From NCBI GenBank assembly GCA_963770635.1, contig CAVYQI010000004.1, positions 558,001-622,000 of the forward strand: a DNA stretch of 64,000 nt, written 5' to 3'. Position 1 is the first letter of the stretch; each line of letters begins with the position of its first letter. Origin of the DNA: DASZIT01 sp963770635 (GTDB lineage: Bacteria > Actinomycetota > Acidimicrobiia > Acidimicrobiales > RAAP-2). A program made the position numbers and the translations under genes. Below the pieces are notes generated by a model. The model ran no database searches, was not told where the DNA came from, and was given only the letters and a program-made list of their open reading frames with translations. This document shows positions 54,026 to 62,809 of this stretch, in pieces.

Positions 54026-55465
54026 TCAGATCCGCAGGGCCATCATCGAGGCCGAGCGTTCGAGCTCGAAGGCGGCGGCCAGGTTCCGCACCATGTCCCG
54101 GGTCGGGGGCACCAGGCTGCCGATCCCGGGAGTGACCAGATACTCGGAAAGGAATGCCCGTCGGTTGCGCACCTCCCAGGCGTGGCCCAGCTCGCTGAGT
54201 CCCAGCCGGTCATAGGGGTCGCGCTCGGTGGCCGCGACCACCGCCACATGGTGGAAGGACCAGAGCATGTCCGCCACGTCGGCCATGGGCGACCGGAACT
54301 CGGTCCCGTCGGCGGTCATCACCCCGGCGGTGAACTCCGATCGACCGCCCGGCGAGAAGTCGAGCACGTACCACCCGAGATCATTGCGGGACACCCGGCC
54401 GAGGTGGAAATCGCCGTGGGTCCGGATGGCCGCGCACCGGGTGTTCGACGTCCGAAGGTCATCCAGCAGGTTGGCCACCGTGTCGGTGGCCAACAGGCCG
54501 GGGTCGACCACGCGGACCGCGTCTTCGACCTCGGCGACCCAGGCGGCGATGTCTCCCATCTGGCGACCGAACGCCTGGTCGAGTCCCAGGTGCATCCGGG
54601 CCGTCATGGTGCCGAGACGCCGGGCCTCGGCGGCGAAGTCGCCCCCGGCCCGTTCGGGCTCGCCCCCGGCGGCGTAGAGATCCCGCAACGAGGTGAGGGC
54701 CAGCGACCAACCCCCGGTGTTGCCGGCCTGGTACTCGCGCACGATGCCCAGGTCGGTCCGGCCCCGGCGCCACACCGCCAGGGGGGCCAGCAGGTGGTTG
54801 AACCCGACGGCGTCGAGGCCGAGGAAGAGCTCGAGCCCGGGATGGGGGCCCTCGTCCGGAGGCAGCTCCTGGTAGATGGTGAAGGCCACCCGGTCGTCGA
54901 AGGTGACGGAGACGGTGTCATCGGTGAGGGCGATCCGGCGGACCCGTTCGAAGTCGCCTCCACTGGAACCGCCCACCGCCTCGAGCAGACATCGCATCAA
55001 CTCGGCATCGGCGGTGGCGTCGAAGACGACGGCCAGCCCGTCTCCGTCCTCGAAGATCCCGAGCGGCGAGTCGTCGGCATCGACCAGGAACTGCACCTCG
55101 TCGCCCGGCGCCCGCAGACCGAGCACGGCGTGGACCAGCCGGCCCGGCACATCGGCGATCACGCTGATCAGCCCGGGTCGTCCCGGCCGCACCACGTCGG
55201 CGCTCCGGATGGTGACCGACTCCGGGGAGACATCGGCGAGTTCCCCGATCGCGACAGCGCCGTCGTCAAGGTCGCTACCGTTGCTGCCGTTGCCGTTGCC
55301 GTTGCCGGTGCCGGTGCCGGTGCCATTGCCATTGCCATTGCCGGGGTCGTCGTCGGCACCCCAGCGGGGCCGGTGGCTGGCGAAGGCCGCCACCAGCTCA
55401 CGCAGGGCCGGGTAGGCGGAGACCGGGACCTCCTCCAAACTCGAACCCGTCTCCGACCAACTCAC
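54026..55465 (-). CDS. Maltokinase (Mak/Pep2-like) with Gly-Asn/Gly-Thr repeat linker
   Basis: 479 residues from GTG 55465, overlapping the treS stop (GTGA). Aminoglycoside-phosphotransferase fold, with the catalytic loop THGDFHLGRV and Mg-binding VLDFSPGG. The N-terminal cap (VSAYPALRELVAAFASHRPRW) and central YQELPPDEGPHPGLEL segment are maltokinase-like. An inserted low-complexity stretch of alternating GN and GT residues (about residues 43-65) is encoded by a hexanucleotide repeat. With TreS it turns trehalose-derived maltose into maltose-1-phosphate for alpha-glucan synthesis (GlgE pathway). Confidence 0.88.
   Translation of the reverse strand: MSWSETGSSLEEVPVSAYPALRELVAAFASHRPRWGADDDPGNGNGNGTGTGTGNGNGNGSNGSDLDDGAVAIGELADVSPESVTIRSADVVRPGRPGLISVIADVPGRLVHAVLGLRAPGDEVQFLVDADDSPLGIFEDGDGLAVVFDATADAELMRCLLEAVGGSSGGDFERVRRIALTDDTVSVTFDDRVAFTIYQELPPDEGPHPGLELFLGLDAVGFNHLLAPLAVWRRGRTDLGIVREYQAGNTGGWSLALTSLRDLYAAGGEPERAGGDFAAEARRLGTMTARMHLGLDQAFGRQMGDIAAWVAEVEDAVRVVDPGLLATDTVANLLDDLRTSNTRCAAIRTHGDFHLGRVSRNDLGWYVLDFSPGGRSEFTAGVMTADGTEFRSPMADVADMLWSFHHVAVVAATERDPYDRLGLSELGHAWEVRNRRAFLSEYLVTPGIGSLVPPTRDMVRNLAAAFELERSASMMALRI
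55277..55342. repeat. Hexanucleotide repeat inside the maltokinase gene
   Basis: About ten copies of CCGTTG, CCGGTG or CCATTG-like hexamers on the plus strand encode the GN/GT linker of the maltokinase. The unit is a multiple of three, so length changes stay in frame. Confidence 0.7.
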
Positions 55466-57354
55466 AGCGACCCCTCCCGGGGAAGCTCGCCGGCCAGGAG
55501 GAGCTCGCCGGCCAGCGTCTGGATCGGTTCCACCAGTTCGAACAATTGGTAGCCGTACGGTGCCATGGTGACCGGATACGGTTCGGTACCCACAATTGGA
55601 AACGGTACCCGCCCGAGCAGTTCCACGGGCTGGCGACCCGCCCACCTGCCCAGATACAGATCGGCGGGTTGAGAGAACCGGCTCAGGTTGTGGATGCAGA
55701 GCAGAGGGTTGATCTCCTCGGGATCCTCGCCGGGGGCCAGATAGCCGTCCGTCCCGACCTCGGGAGACGAGGCGCCCTCCATGGTGACTCCCGGCCCCCG
55801 CTCGATATCGTCATCTCCCGGCGGCGTCGAACGCACGAAGGCGAGCACCGACGGGTTGGCGCACGGGAGTGCCTCGAACGACCCGGTGCCGAACAGGGAG
55901 AACTGGCGGCGCACGGCCAGCATCCGCCGGAGCCAGTGCAGGAACGAGCTCGAGTTCCGCTGCTGGGCCTCGACGTTGACGGCGGCAAAGCCGTAGACCG
56001 GGTCCATCAACGGGGGCAGGTAGAGCTGGGCGAAGTCGGCCCGGCTGAAGCCCCCGTTGCGGTCGGGGGTCCACTGCATCGGGGTGCGCACCGAGTCACG
56101 ATCACCCAGGTACAGGTTGTCGCCCATCTGCAGCTCGTCCCCGTAGTAGAGGACCGGGCTCCCCGGCAGGGTCAACAGCAACGAGTACAGCAGCTCGGTC
56201 AGGCGCCGGTCACGGTCGAGCAGCGGGGCCAGCCGGCGTCCGATGCCCATATGCCGCTTCATTCTCGGGTCCTTGGCGTACTCGGAGAAGAGATAGTCCC
56301 GGTCTTCGTCCGACACCATTTCGAGAGTCAGCTCGTCATGGTTGCGCAGGAAGATCGCCCACTGGCAACCCGGCGGAGCCTCGGGGGTCTGGGCCAGGAT
56401 CTCGGTGATCGGATAACGCTGCTCCCGTCGCACGGCCATGAACAGGCGGGGCATCAGGGGAAAGTGGAAGCAGAGATGGCATTCGTCGCCATCCCCGAAG
56501 TAGTCGGCGACATCCGCCGGCCACCCGTTGGCTTCGGCCAGCAGGACCCGGCCCGGGTAGTAGGCATCGAGCTCAGCCCGCACCCGGCGGATGAAGGCGT
56601 GGGTCTCGGGAAGATTCTCCCCGGAGGTCCCGTCCGACTGGAACAGGAACGGCACCGCGTCGAGTCGGAACCCGTCGAGCCCGAGGTCGAGCCAGAACCG
56701 GACCACATCCAACATGGCGTCGGCCACTTCCGGATTGGCGTAATTGAGATCGGGCTGATGGCCGTAGAAGCGGTGCCAGAAGTACTGCTCACGGACCGGG
56801 TCGTAGGCCCAATTCGAACGCTCGACGTCGACGAAGACGACCCGGGCCTCGGGCCACCGTTGATCGTCGTCGTTCCAGACGTACCAGTCGGCCCGGGGAT
56901 TGGTGCGGTCCCGACGTGACTCGAGGAACCACGGGTGCTGGTCGCTGGTGTGGTTGATGACCAGATCAGCGATGACCCGCATACCCCGGGCGTGGGCCTC
57001 GCCCAGGAGTTTCTGGAGATCCTCGACGGTGCCGTAGTCGGGGTGCACCGAGTAGTAGTCGCTGATGTCATAGCCGCCGTCGCGGAGGGGCGAATCATAG
57101 AAGGGCAGCAGCCACAGGCAGTCGACCCCCAGCCACTGGAGATAGTCCAGCTTGGCGGTCAGCCCGGGGATGTCGCCGGTCCCGTCGTCGTTGGCGTCGA
57201 AGAATCCCCGGATGAACACCTCGTAGAAGACGGCCCGCCGGAACCAACCGGGATCCTCGGCGGGAGGCAGCGTCGGCCCACCGATCGAGGTGGGCACCCG
57301 CGCCGGCTCGGGGCACGTCTCGGCCTCCACTTGTGGGTTGCTGGTCACGCTCAA
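55462..57354 (-). CDS. treS: Trehalose synthase (maltose alpha-D-glucosyltransferase), GH13
   Basis: 630 residues. The start is TTG 57354 overlapping the meaB stop, or GTG 57348. GH13 regions in order: DLVINHTSDQHPWF, GFRLDAVPFLF (nucleophile Asp), VLLAEANGW (acid/base Glu) and FLRNHDELTLEM. The TreS-typical segments GYDISDYYSVHPDYG and DSVRTPMQWTPDRNGGFS are present. The C-terminal beta domain ends at 55462. It interconverts maltose and trehalose. Slightly longer than many TreS, with a divergent C-terminal loop (SPEVGTDGYLAPGEDPEE). Followed by its maltokinase partner. Confidence 0.95.
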   Translation of the reverse strand: MSVTSNPQVEAETCPEPARVPTSIGGPTLPPAEDPGWFRRAVFYEVFIRGFFDANDDGTGDIPGLTAKLDYLQWLGVDCLWLLPFYDSPLRDGGYDISDYYSVHPDYGTVEDLQKLLGEAHARGMRVIADLVINHTSDQHPWFLESRRDRTNPRADWYVWNDDDQRWPEARVVFVDVERSNWAYDPVREQYFWHRFYGHQPDLNYANPEVADAMLDVVRFWLDLGLDGFRLDAVPFLFQSDGTSGENLPETHAFIRRVRAELDAYYPGRVLLAEANGWPADVADYFGDGDECHLCFHFPLMPRLFMAVRREQRYPITEILAQTPEAPPGCQWAIFLRNHDELTLEMVSDEDRDYLFSEYAKDPRMKRHMGIGRRLAPLLDRDRRLTELLYSLLLTLPGSPVLYYGDELQMGDNLYLGDRDSVRTPMQWTPDRNGGFSRADFAQLYLPPLMDPVYGFAAVNVEAQQRNSSSFLHWLRRMLAVRRQFSLFGTGSFEALPCANPSVLAFVRSTPPGDDDIERGPGVTMEGASSPEVGTDGYLAPGEDPEEINPLLCIHNLSRFSQPADLYLGRWAGRQPVELLGRVPFPIVGTEPYPVTMAPYGYQLFELVEPIQTLAGELLLAGELPREGSL

Positions 57355-58385
57355 ACGTTATCGGTATCGTCGCCGGCGTCGTCGGTATCGTCGCCGGCGT
57401 CGTCGTCGATGGCGTCGTCGGCGATGGCCGACAGCATCCGGTCGGCAGCCTCGTAGGGGTCGATGTCTCCGGCCGCCAGCGTGTCGGTCACCTCGCTCAG
57501 CACCTTGGCGAACCGCGGACTGTGGATCCGCTGATCGACCCGGGCGGTGACGATCTGGCGGAACTCCCGCTCCAACCGTTGGCGTCGGCGTTCCTCGAGC
57601 AGGCCCCGGGCTTCCTGATGGGCGCGGTGCTCACCGATGGCATCCCACAGCTGTTGGCAACCGTCGCCGGAGGAGGCCACCGTCTCCAAAATCGGGGGCC
57701 GCCAATCGTCGAGGGTGGTGAGATCGAGCATCTGGTCGAGGTCGCGCCGCGTCTCCCGGGCGCCGGGACGGTCGGCCTTGTTGATGACGAACAGATCGGC
57801 GATCTCCATCAGTCCGGCCTTGTTGGCCTGGATGGCGTCGCCCCACCCGGGGTTGACCACCACCACGGTGGTGTCGGCGGCCGAGGCCACCGAGACCTCC
57901 TGCTGCCCGACCCCCACCGTCTCGATGAACACCATCGGGAATCCGGCGGCCGACAGCACCCGCACCGCATCGGGAACCGCCACCGACAAGCCACCGAGGT
58001 GGCCGCGGGTGGCCATCGACCGGATGAACACCGAGTCGTCGAGAGCGTGGTTCTGCATGCGGACCCTGTCACCGAGGATCGCCCCACCGGAGAACGGCGA
58101 GGATGGATCGATGGCCAGCACCCCGACCTGGCCGGTCTTTCGGGCGATGGCGATCAACCGGTCGGTGAGAGTGGACTTCCCCGCTCCCGGGGCACCGGTG
58201 ATGCCGACTGTGTACGTGGCCAATTTGGCCTGGTAGGCGAGGCCGGCGATCAACCGGGACGGTGGTCCCCCCCGTTCGATCAGCGACAGCAACCGGGCCA
58301 GGGCCACCCGGTCACCGGCTTGGGCCGCTTCGAACAGGGTGGCCGGATCCTTACGGTCAGGGGACGGCTGCGAACGGGACGCCAT
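57351..58385 (-). CDS. meaB: Methylmalonyl-CoA mutase-associated G-protein chaperone
   Basis: 344 residues. Walker A GAPGAGKST, then VGVLAIDPSSPFSGGAILGDRVRM, the switch region FIETVGVGQQEVSVA and NKAD are MeaB hallmarks. The N-terminal helical part (DRVALARLLSLIERGG) is typical. The last 25 residues form an acidic DDAGDDTD repeat with no function assigned. It protects methylmalonyl-CoA mutase from inactivation. The mutase itself is not in the window. Last four bases overlap the treS start. Confidence 0.93.
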   Translation of the reverse strand: MASRSQPSPDRKDPATLFEAAQAGDRVALARLLSLIERGGPPSRLIAGLAYQAKLATYTVGITGAPGAGKSTLTDRLIAIARKTGQVGVLAIDPSSPFSGGAILGDRVRMQNHALDDSVFIRSMATRGHLGGLSVAVPDAVRVLSAAGFPMVFIETVGVGQQEVSVASAADTTVVVVNPGWGDAIQANKAGLMEIADLFVINKADRPGARETRRDLDQMLDLTTLDDWRPPILETVASSGDGCQQLWDAIGEHRAHQEARGLLEERRRQRLEREFRQIVTARVDQRIHSPRFAKVLSEVTDTLAAGDIDPYEAADRMLSAIADDAIDDDAGDDTDDAGDDTDNV

Positions 58386-58418
58386 GAGGTGCCGAGCGTA
58401 TATGGGAACGGATGGTGG

Positions 58419-59699
58419 TCAGATCCGCGCGACTTTGGCGCCGAGGGAGGTCAGCTTCCCGGCCAGGTCCTCGTAGCCCCGGTCCACATGATGGGCGTCC
58501 CGGATAGTGGTTTCCCCGTCGGCGACCAGACCGGCCAGCACCAGGGCCGCCCCGGCCCGGACGTCGAGGGCCCGAACCTGCGCACAGGACAGGTGATCCA
58601 CCCCACGCACCACCGCATGATGACCCTCGGTGCGGATGTCCGCCCCCATGCGCTTGAGCTCGTCGACGTAGCGGAACCGCCCGAAGAAGAGGTTCTCGGT
58701 GACGATGCCCACCCCTTCGGCCACCGTCAGCAGGGTCACCAGCAGCGGCTTGTAGTCGGTGGCCACCCCGGGATAGGGCAGGGTGGCCACGTCCACCGAA
58801 TGCAGCCGCCGCGACGAATCGCGAGCCGCCCGGAGCCCTTCAGGCTCCTGGGTGATCTCGATGCCGGTGGCGGTCAACTTCCGGAGCAGCATGTCCATGT
58901 GGTCGGGCCGGCCGTCCTCCACCACCACCTCGCCCCCGGCCAGACCGGCCGCCACCAAGAAGGTGGCCACCACCAACCGGTCGGGGATGACCGCGTGGCG
59001 GGCCGGGTGCAGTCGTTCGACACCCTCCACCTCGATGCGGGACGATCCCGCCCCGGTGATGTTGGCGCCCATGGCGTTCAGGAATTCGGCCAGGTCGAGG
59101 ACCTCGGGCTCCCGGGCGGCGTTCTCGATGACGGTCGTCCCCTTGGCCAGCGCCGCGGCCATCAGCACGTTGTCGGTGCCGGTGTGGCTGGGATACTCGA
59201 GCACCACCTTGTTCCCGACGAGCCGTGGCGTCCCCGCCACCGTGGACTCGACGGTCCCCTCGATGTAGCCGTGCGCCGACTGGAAGGTCGCCCCCAGCGA
59301 CTCGAGCGCGTGGAGGTGCATGTCGATGGGTCGGAGCCCGAAATCGTCCCCGCCCGGCATCGACACCCGGGCCCGACCGCACCGGGCCAACAGCGGGCCG
59401 AGCACCACCACCGAGGCCCGCATCTTCTCCACCAGGTGGTAGGGAGCCTCGGGCACCAGGTCGGGCGGGGTGGTCACCACCAGCTCGTCGGGGGCCTCCC
59501 CCCGCTCCACCACCGCGCCCATGGCCGACAGCACCTCGCCCATGATGTCGACGTCGGAGATACGGGGAACATTGGTGAGCACATGGCGACCCTCGGCCAA
59601 CAAACAGGCGGCCATCAGCTTCAAGACCGAGTTCTTGGCCCCTCCGGCTCTCACCGTCCCCGACAATTGGCCGTTGGCGGTGACCGAGAAGCTATCCAC
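58419..59699 (-). CDS. murA: UDP-N-acetylglucosamine 1-carboxyvinyltransferase (Asp in place of catalytic Cys)
   Basis: 426 residues from GTG 59699; the open frame to 59855 has no family similarity. Family start SGTVRAGGAKNSVLKLMAACLLA, and LATFLVAA-like repeats of the inside-out barrel follow (RLVVATFLVAAGLAGGE; MGADIRTEGHHAVVRGV). The loop that normally reads GGC.IG.RPVD is MPGGDDFGLRPIDMH, with D118 at the Cys position. Asp there is known from Mycobacterium and gives fosfomycin resistance while keeping activity. First committed step of peptidoglycan synthesis. Starts the murA-meaB-treS-mak-pfk run. Confidence 0.94.
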   Translation of the reverse strand: MDSFSVTANGQLSGTVRAGGAKNSVLKLMAACLLAEGRHVLTNVPRISDVDIMGEVLSAMGAVVERGEAPDELVVTTPPDLVPEAPYHLVEKMRASVVVLGPLLARCGRARVSMPGGDDFGLRPIDMHLHALESLGATFQSAHGYIEGTVESTVAGTPRLVGNKVVLEYPSHTGTDNVLMAAALAKGTTVIENAAREPEVLDLAEFLNAMGANITGAGSSRIEVEGVERLHPARHAVIPDRLVVATFLVAAGLAGGEVVVEDGRPDHMDMLLRKLTATGIEITQEPEGLRAARDSSRRLHSVDVATLPYPGVATDYKPLLVTLLTVAEGVGIVTENLFFGRFRYVDELKRMGADIRTEGHHAVVRGVDHLSCAQVRALDVRAGAALVLAGLVADGETTIRDAHHVDRGYEDLAGKLTSLGAKVARI

Positions 59700-59842
59700 C
59701 CGGCCAGTATGGCGCGTGGGCGCGGTTACACCGAGGATTCCTCTCCAGCGTGGTGCCCGCGTCACCCGTCGTGACGGTTTGTGCTGGTGCGACGGTAAGT
59801 CCTGGGCGCCGGCTCCCACCACACAAGGTAGCCTCATGGCCC

Positions 59843-60837
59843 GTGACACCCTCATCGCAAGCCCCCGACCGCAACCTGGCCATGGAGCTCGTCCGTGTCA
59901 CCGAGGCGGCGGCCATGGCCGCCTCCCGGTGGATGGGGCGGGGTGACAAGGAGGGGGCCGACGGGGCCGCGGTCAACGCCATGCGCATCGTGCTCTCGAG
60001 CATCGCCATGGACGGGGTGGTAATCATCGGTGAAGGGGAGAAGGACAACGCCCCGATGCTCTACAACGGCGAGCGGATCGGGGACGGTACTCCACCGGAA
60101 ACCGACATCGCCGTCGATCCCATCGACGGGACCACCCCCACCGCCCTCGGACGCGGGGCGCGCTGGCGGTGATCGCCGCCTCCGAGCGGGGCACCATGTT
60201 CGATCCGGGGCCCTGTGTATACATGGAGAAGCTGGCGGTGGGCCCGTGGGCCAAGGGGGCCATCGATGTAACCGCCTCAGTGGCGGAAAATCTGCACTCG
60301 GTGGCCAAGGCCAAAGGGACCTCGGTGCGGGACCTGACTGCGGTCATCCTCGATCGCCCTCGGCACACTGACCTCATCCGGGCGGTGCGCGACGCCGGCA
60401 CCCGGATCCGGTTGATCACGGACGGCGACGTGGCCGGCGCCATCGCCACTGCCTGGCCCGACACCGGTGTCGACATCCTGTTCGGGATCGGCGGCACTCC
60501 GGAGGGTGTGATCGCGGCGGCGGCACTGAAGTCGATGGGCGGCGAGATCCAGGGACGGTTGTGGGCCCGCGACAAGACCGAGCGGGACACGGCGATCGCG
60601 GCCGGCTATGACCTCGACGCGGTACTCACCACCGACGACCTGGTCCGAGGCGACAACTGCTTCTTCGCCGCCACCGGCATCACCGACGGCGAGCTGTTGA
60701 GCGGAGTGCGTTACGACCACTTCGGGGCCAGCACCCAGTCGCTGGTGATGCGATCCAAGTCCGGCACGGTGAGGCTCATCGACGCCCGGCACCCGCTGCA
60801 CAAACTCAGCGAGTACAGCGCCATCGAATTCAACTGA
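59843..60837 (+). CDS. glpX: Class II fructose-1,6-bisphosphatase, one frameshift
   Basis: About 331 residues from GTG 59843, divergent from murA. Landmarks: ASRWMGRGDKEGADGAAVNAM, GVVIIGEGEKDNAPMLYNGE, DIAVDPIDGTT (metal-binding Asp-Glu triad) and GIGGTPEGVIAAAALKSMGG. The frame breaks at about 60162: one missing G in the GGGG run would turn RGARWR into RGGALAVIAASERGTMFDPG. GlpX enzymes carry out the key gluconeogenic step, so a real knock-out in an otherwise intact gene is less likely than a base-calling error. Confidence 0.9.
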
Positions 60838-60842
60838 GGGCC

Positions 60843-60910
60843 GTTCGCAATCAGCGCGCGCATAGGGCGCGACTGATTGGTGAGGGGTCGGACTGACTGA
60901 TTTGCGAAAC
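60843..60910. terminator. Nested inverted repeats between convergent glpX and HNH genes
   Basis: CAATCAG (60848-60854) pairs with CTGATTG (60873-60879), extended by CGCGC/GCGCG with a one-base bulge. The same left arm, GTTCGCAATCAG (60843-60854), can also pair imperfectly with CTGATTTGCGAAAC (60897-60910). The element lies at the 3' ends of two convergent genes and may act as a two-way terminator. Confidence 0.5.
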
Positions 60911-60939
60911 ACCCTGGCCTTTTGGGCGGCAGGGGCGCC

Positions 60940-62073
60940 CTATCGCTCGGGGGGTGGGCGCTGGTTCCGGAGCCGGTTGTGATAGCCGCAGAGCAGCCGG
61001 CCGTTCTCCTGGGTGGTGGGGCCGTCCAGGCCGAACGGCTGGATGTGGTCGACCTGGCAGTCGATGGCCGGGCGGTCGCAGTAGGGGTGGGTGCACTCCC
61101 GGTCCCGGAGCTGGATCCCCCGTCGGGTGGCCCCGGTGAACAGTCGGGCGGTGGCTGAGACCTGGACCCGGTCGGGGGGCTCGAAGACGGCCCGCTCGAA
61201 GTCGGCCCGGTCGAGCCAGGGGATCAGGGACCCGGGGGTGAGCGCCATGCCCTGGGCCAGCTCACAGACCCGCCCGGACAGGGTGGGCCAGTCGAGCACC
61301 ACCGAGAACAGCGGCTTGGGGGGGAGGCCGTCGGGCGGGGCGGTCGCCGACCGCTTGGCCATTTCGACGAGGGCGTCGGCCCGGCGCTGGCCCGGGGTCC
61401 GGGCGAGGTCGGAGACGGCCGGGTCGTGGCCCAGCCGCTCCCTGGCGTCCCTCCACTCCTCTTCGAACAGCTCTCGCTCCAGACGGTCGAGCTCGTTGGC
61501 GACGATGGCTCCCCCGATGGGGTCCAAGGTCATCTTCCCGAGCCACAGGTCCCCGGCCTTGACCAGATAGACGTCCCGGCGGTTCCTCCGCTCCTCGGCC
61601 GACTCCTCGGTGCCGTCGGGGTCGGCCAGCTGTTCCCAGTAGTCGAGCGCCTTGCCGAAGTCCTCCGGGCCCAGGGTCCGGCCCTGGTTGACCAGCATCT
61701 CCTCGTCGTCTTGGTGGCTGCACCGGGTCCGGGAGTTACGGACCCGCTCCAAGCCGTCGACGTGGGCGGACCCGATCTCCCCCTCCCGCCAGGCCTGCTT
61801 GGCGGCCGGCAGGTGGTCGAGGGCCCGGCCCCGCCGGACCAGCCGTCGGGCCTCGGACCTCAACAGGTTCCCCTGGGTGGCGATCCAGGCGGCCGCCGTC
61901 CGGGCCCCGTCGAGGGCGAAGGCCCCCCATCTCTCGAACTCCCCCGCCGAAGTGGCGAGATAGAACTCCAGACGGCCGGACTCGCGCAGCAGGGCCTCCA
62001 TCTCCTCGCAGTCGGAGACGGGTCCCGCTTCGATCAACTCGTCGATCGCCTCCCGTAGGGCATCGAACTTCAT
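60940..62073 (-). CDS. DUF222-HNH endonuclease protein (REP13E12-like)
   Basis: 377 residues from ATG 62073. The N-terminal and central DUF222 region is helical, with RRLVRRGRALDHLPAAKQAWREGEIGSAHVDGL. The C-terminal HNH nuclease motif reads CTHPYCDRPAIDCQVDHIQPFGLDGPTTQENGRLLCGYHN, with Cys-Cys pairs for structural zinc, catalytic H in VDHI, and NGRLLCGYHN. Such proteins are multi-copy in many actinobacteria (the mycobacterial 13E12 family), often with mobile-element or phage-integration context. Here it sits beside iteron-like repeats but with no recombinase. Its nuclease role is inferred only. Confidence 0.85.
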   Translation of the reverse strand: MKFDALREAIDELIEAGPVSDCEEMEALLRESGRLEFYLATSAGEFERWGAFALDGARTAAAWIATQGNLLRSEARRLVRRGRALDHLPAAKQAWREGEIGSAHVDGLERVRNSRTRCSHQDDEEMLVNQGRTLGPEDFGKALDYWEQLADPDGTEESAEERRNRRDVYLVKAGDLWLGKMTLDPIGGAIVANELDRLERELFEEEWRDARERLGHDPAVSDLARTPGQRRADALVEMAKRSATAPPDGLPPKPLFSVVLDWPTLSGRVCELAQGMALTPGSLIPWLDRADFERAVFEPPDRVQVSATARLFTGATRRGIQLRDRECTHPYCDRPAIDCQVDHIQPFGLDGPTTQENGRLLCGYHNRLRNQRPPPER

Positions 62074-62132
62074 GACGCCAATTCCAACAGGGGGGTGTGA
62101 CATCACAGGGGGCAACCCGCCCCCTGGTTACC

Positions 62133-62178
62133 TTGCCCGAAACGTTGCCCGAAACCTTGCAGAAACCTTGCACGAACG
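62133..62178. repeat. Four direct repeats of about 12 bp (TTGCCCGAAACS)
   Basis: Copies at 62133, 62145, 62157 and 62168: TTGCCCGAAACG, TTGCCCGAAACC, TTGCAGAAACC, TTGCACGAACG. The array lies 60-105 bp upstream of the HNH gene start and could be a regulator-binding or iteron-like site. Confidence 0.7.
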
Positions 62179-62202
62179 GCGCCGCGTAGAAAAATCTTCG
62201 GG

Positions 62203-62239
62203 GAAAGACGAAAACCGCGACGCTCGACGGTAGCCGCGG
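62203..62239 (-). terminator. Terminator candidate after atpC
   Basis: On the minus strand CCGCG (62239-62235) can pair with CGCGG (62219-62215), which is followed by TTTTCGTCTTT. This suits the end of the ATP synthase operon. Confidence 0.45.
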
Positions 62240-62254
62240 CGGAAAAACGTGCCC

Positions 62255-62791
62255 CTAGGAACCGGCTCCGGCGGTGACCCCGGCGGCTTCCAGGCGAACC
62301 TCGGAACGCCGTAGCGCGGCCTCGGCTTCGACCACTTCGGCATCGACTTCGTCGTCGGATCCGGATCCCGACTCGCCAGTGCCCGAGGTCCGGCCGGCGG
62401 AGGCCAGCTCGGCCACCCGGGCCTCGGCGGCGTCGTGGGCCAGCTGCGCCCGCTCGGTGTCGATCTCCTCGGCCAGTTCGGCGACCCCGGCCAGCACGGT
62501 GACCAGCGTGCTGCCCGAGGACGACGAAGAACCCGAGGACCCAGCGTCATCTTCGGTGACGTTCTGCTCGACCTGGACGAACCCGCCGTGGACGGCGATC
62601 CGCTGTTCCTCGCCCTCCTCCCCTACTACCCGGACCAGGCCCGGCTCCACACTCCCCACCAGCGGGCTGTGGCCGGCCAGGAAGGTGATGTCGCCGTCGG
62701 CCGTCCGTAGGATGACCTCGGTAGCAGGGCCGCTGAACAGCACCCGCTCCGGGGTGACCACCTTGGCGGTGTAGACCGCGTCGTCAGACAT
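62255..62791 (-). CDS. atpC: F1F0-ATP synthase epsilon subunit with two inserted Ser/Gly-rich loops
   Basis: 178 residues, versus about 130-140 usually. The beta-sandwich is typical: VVTPERVLFSGPATEVILRTADGDI, HSPLVGSVEPGLVRV and IAVHGGFVQVEQN. A Ser-rich loop (residues about 78-95) interrupts the strand before VTVLAGVAELAEEID. A second insertion (SGTGESGSGSDDE) separates the two C-terminal helices, which remain recognisable (AEAALRRSEVRLEAAG). 18 bp after atpD, same strand. Forms the central stalk with gamma and can inhibit ATPase activity. Confidence 0.92.
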   Translation of the reverse strand: MSDDAVYTAKVVTPERVLFSGPATEVILRTADGDITFLAGHSPLVGSVEPGLVRVVGEEGEEQRIAVHGGFVQVEQNVTEDDAGSSGSSSSSGSTLVTVLAGVAELAEEIDTERAQLAHDAAEARVAELASAGRTSGTGESGSGSDDEVDAEVVEAEAALRRSEVRLEAAGVTAGAGS

Positions 62792-62809
62792 CAGTAAGGA
62801 TCCGTCCGC

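Noticed and set aside
53174..55552. Long plus-strand open frame of about 790 codons opposite pfk and maltokinase
   Set aside because: It is antisense to two well-supported genes, has His/Gly/Arg/Pro-rich low-information sequence and no recognisable fold; a product of high GC content.
57333..59774. Plus-strand open frame of about 810 codons opposite meaB and murA
   Set aside because: Antisense to conserved murA and meaB with composition typical of GC-rich shadow frames.
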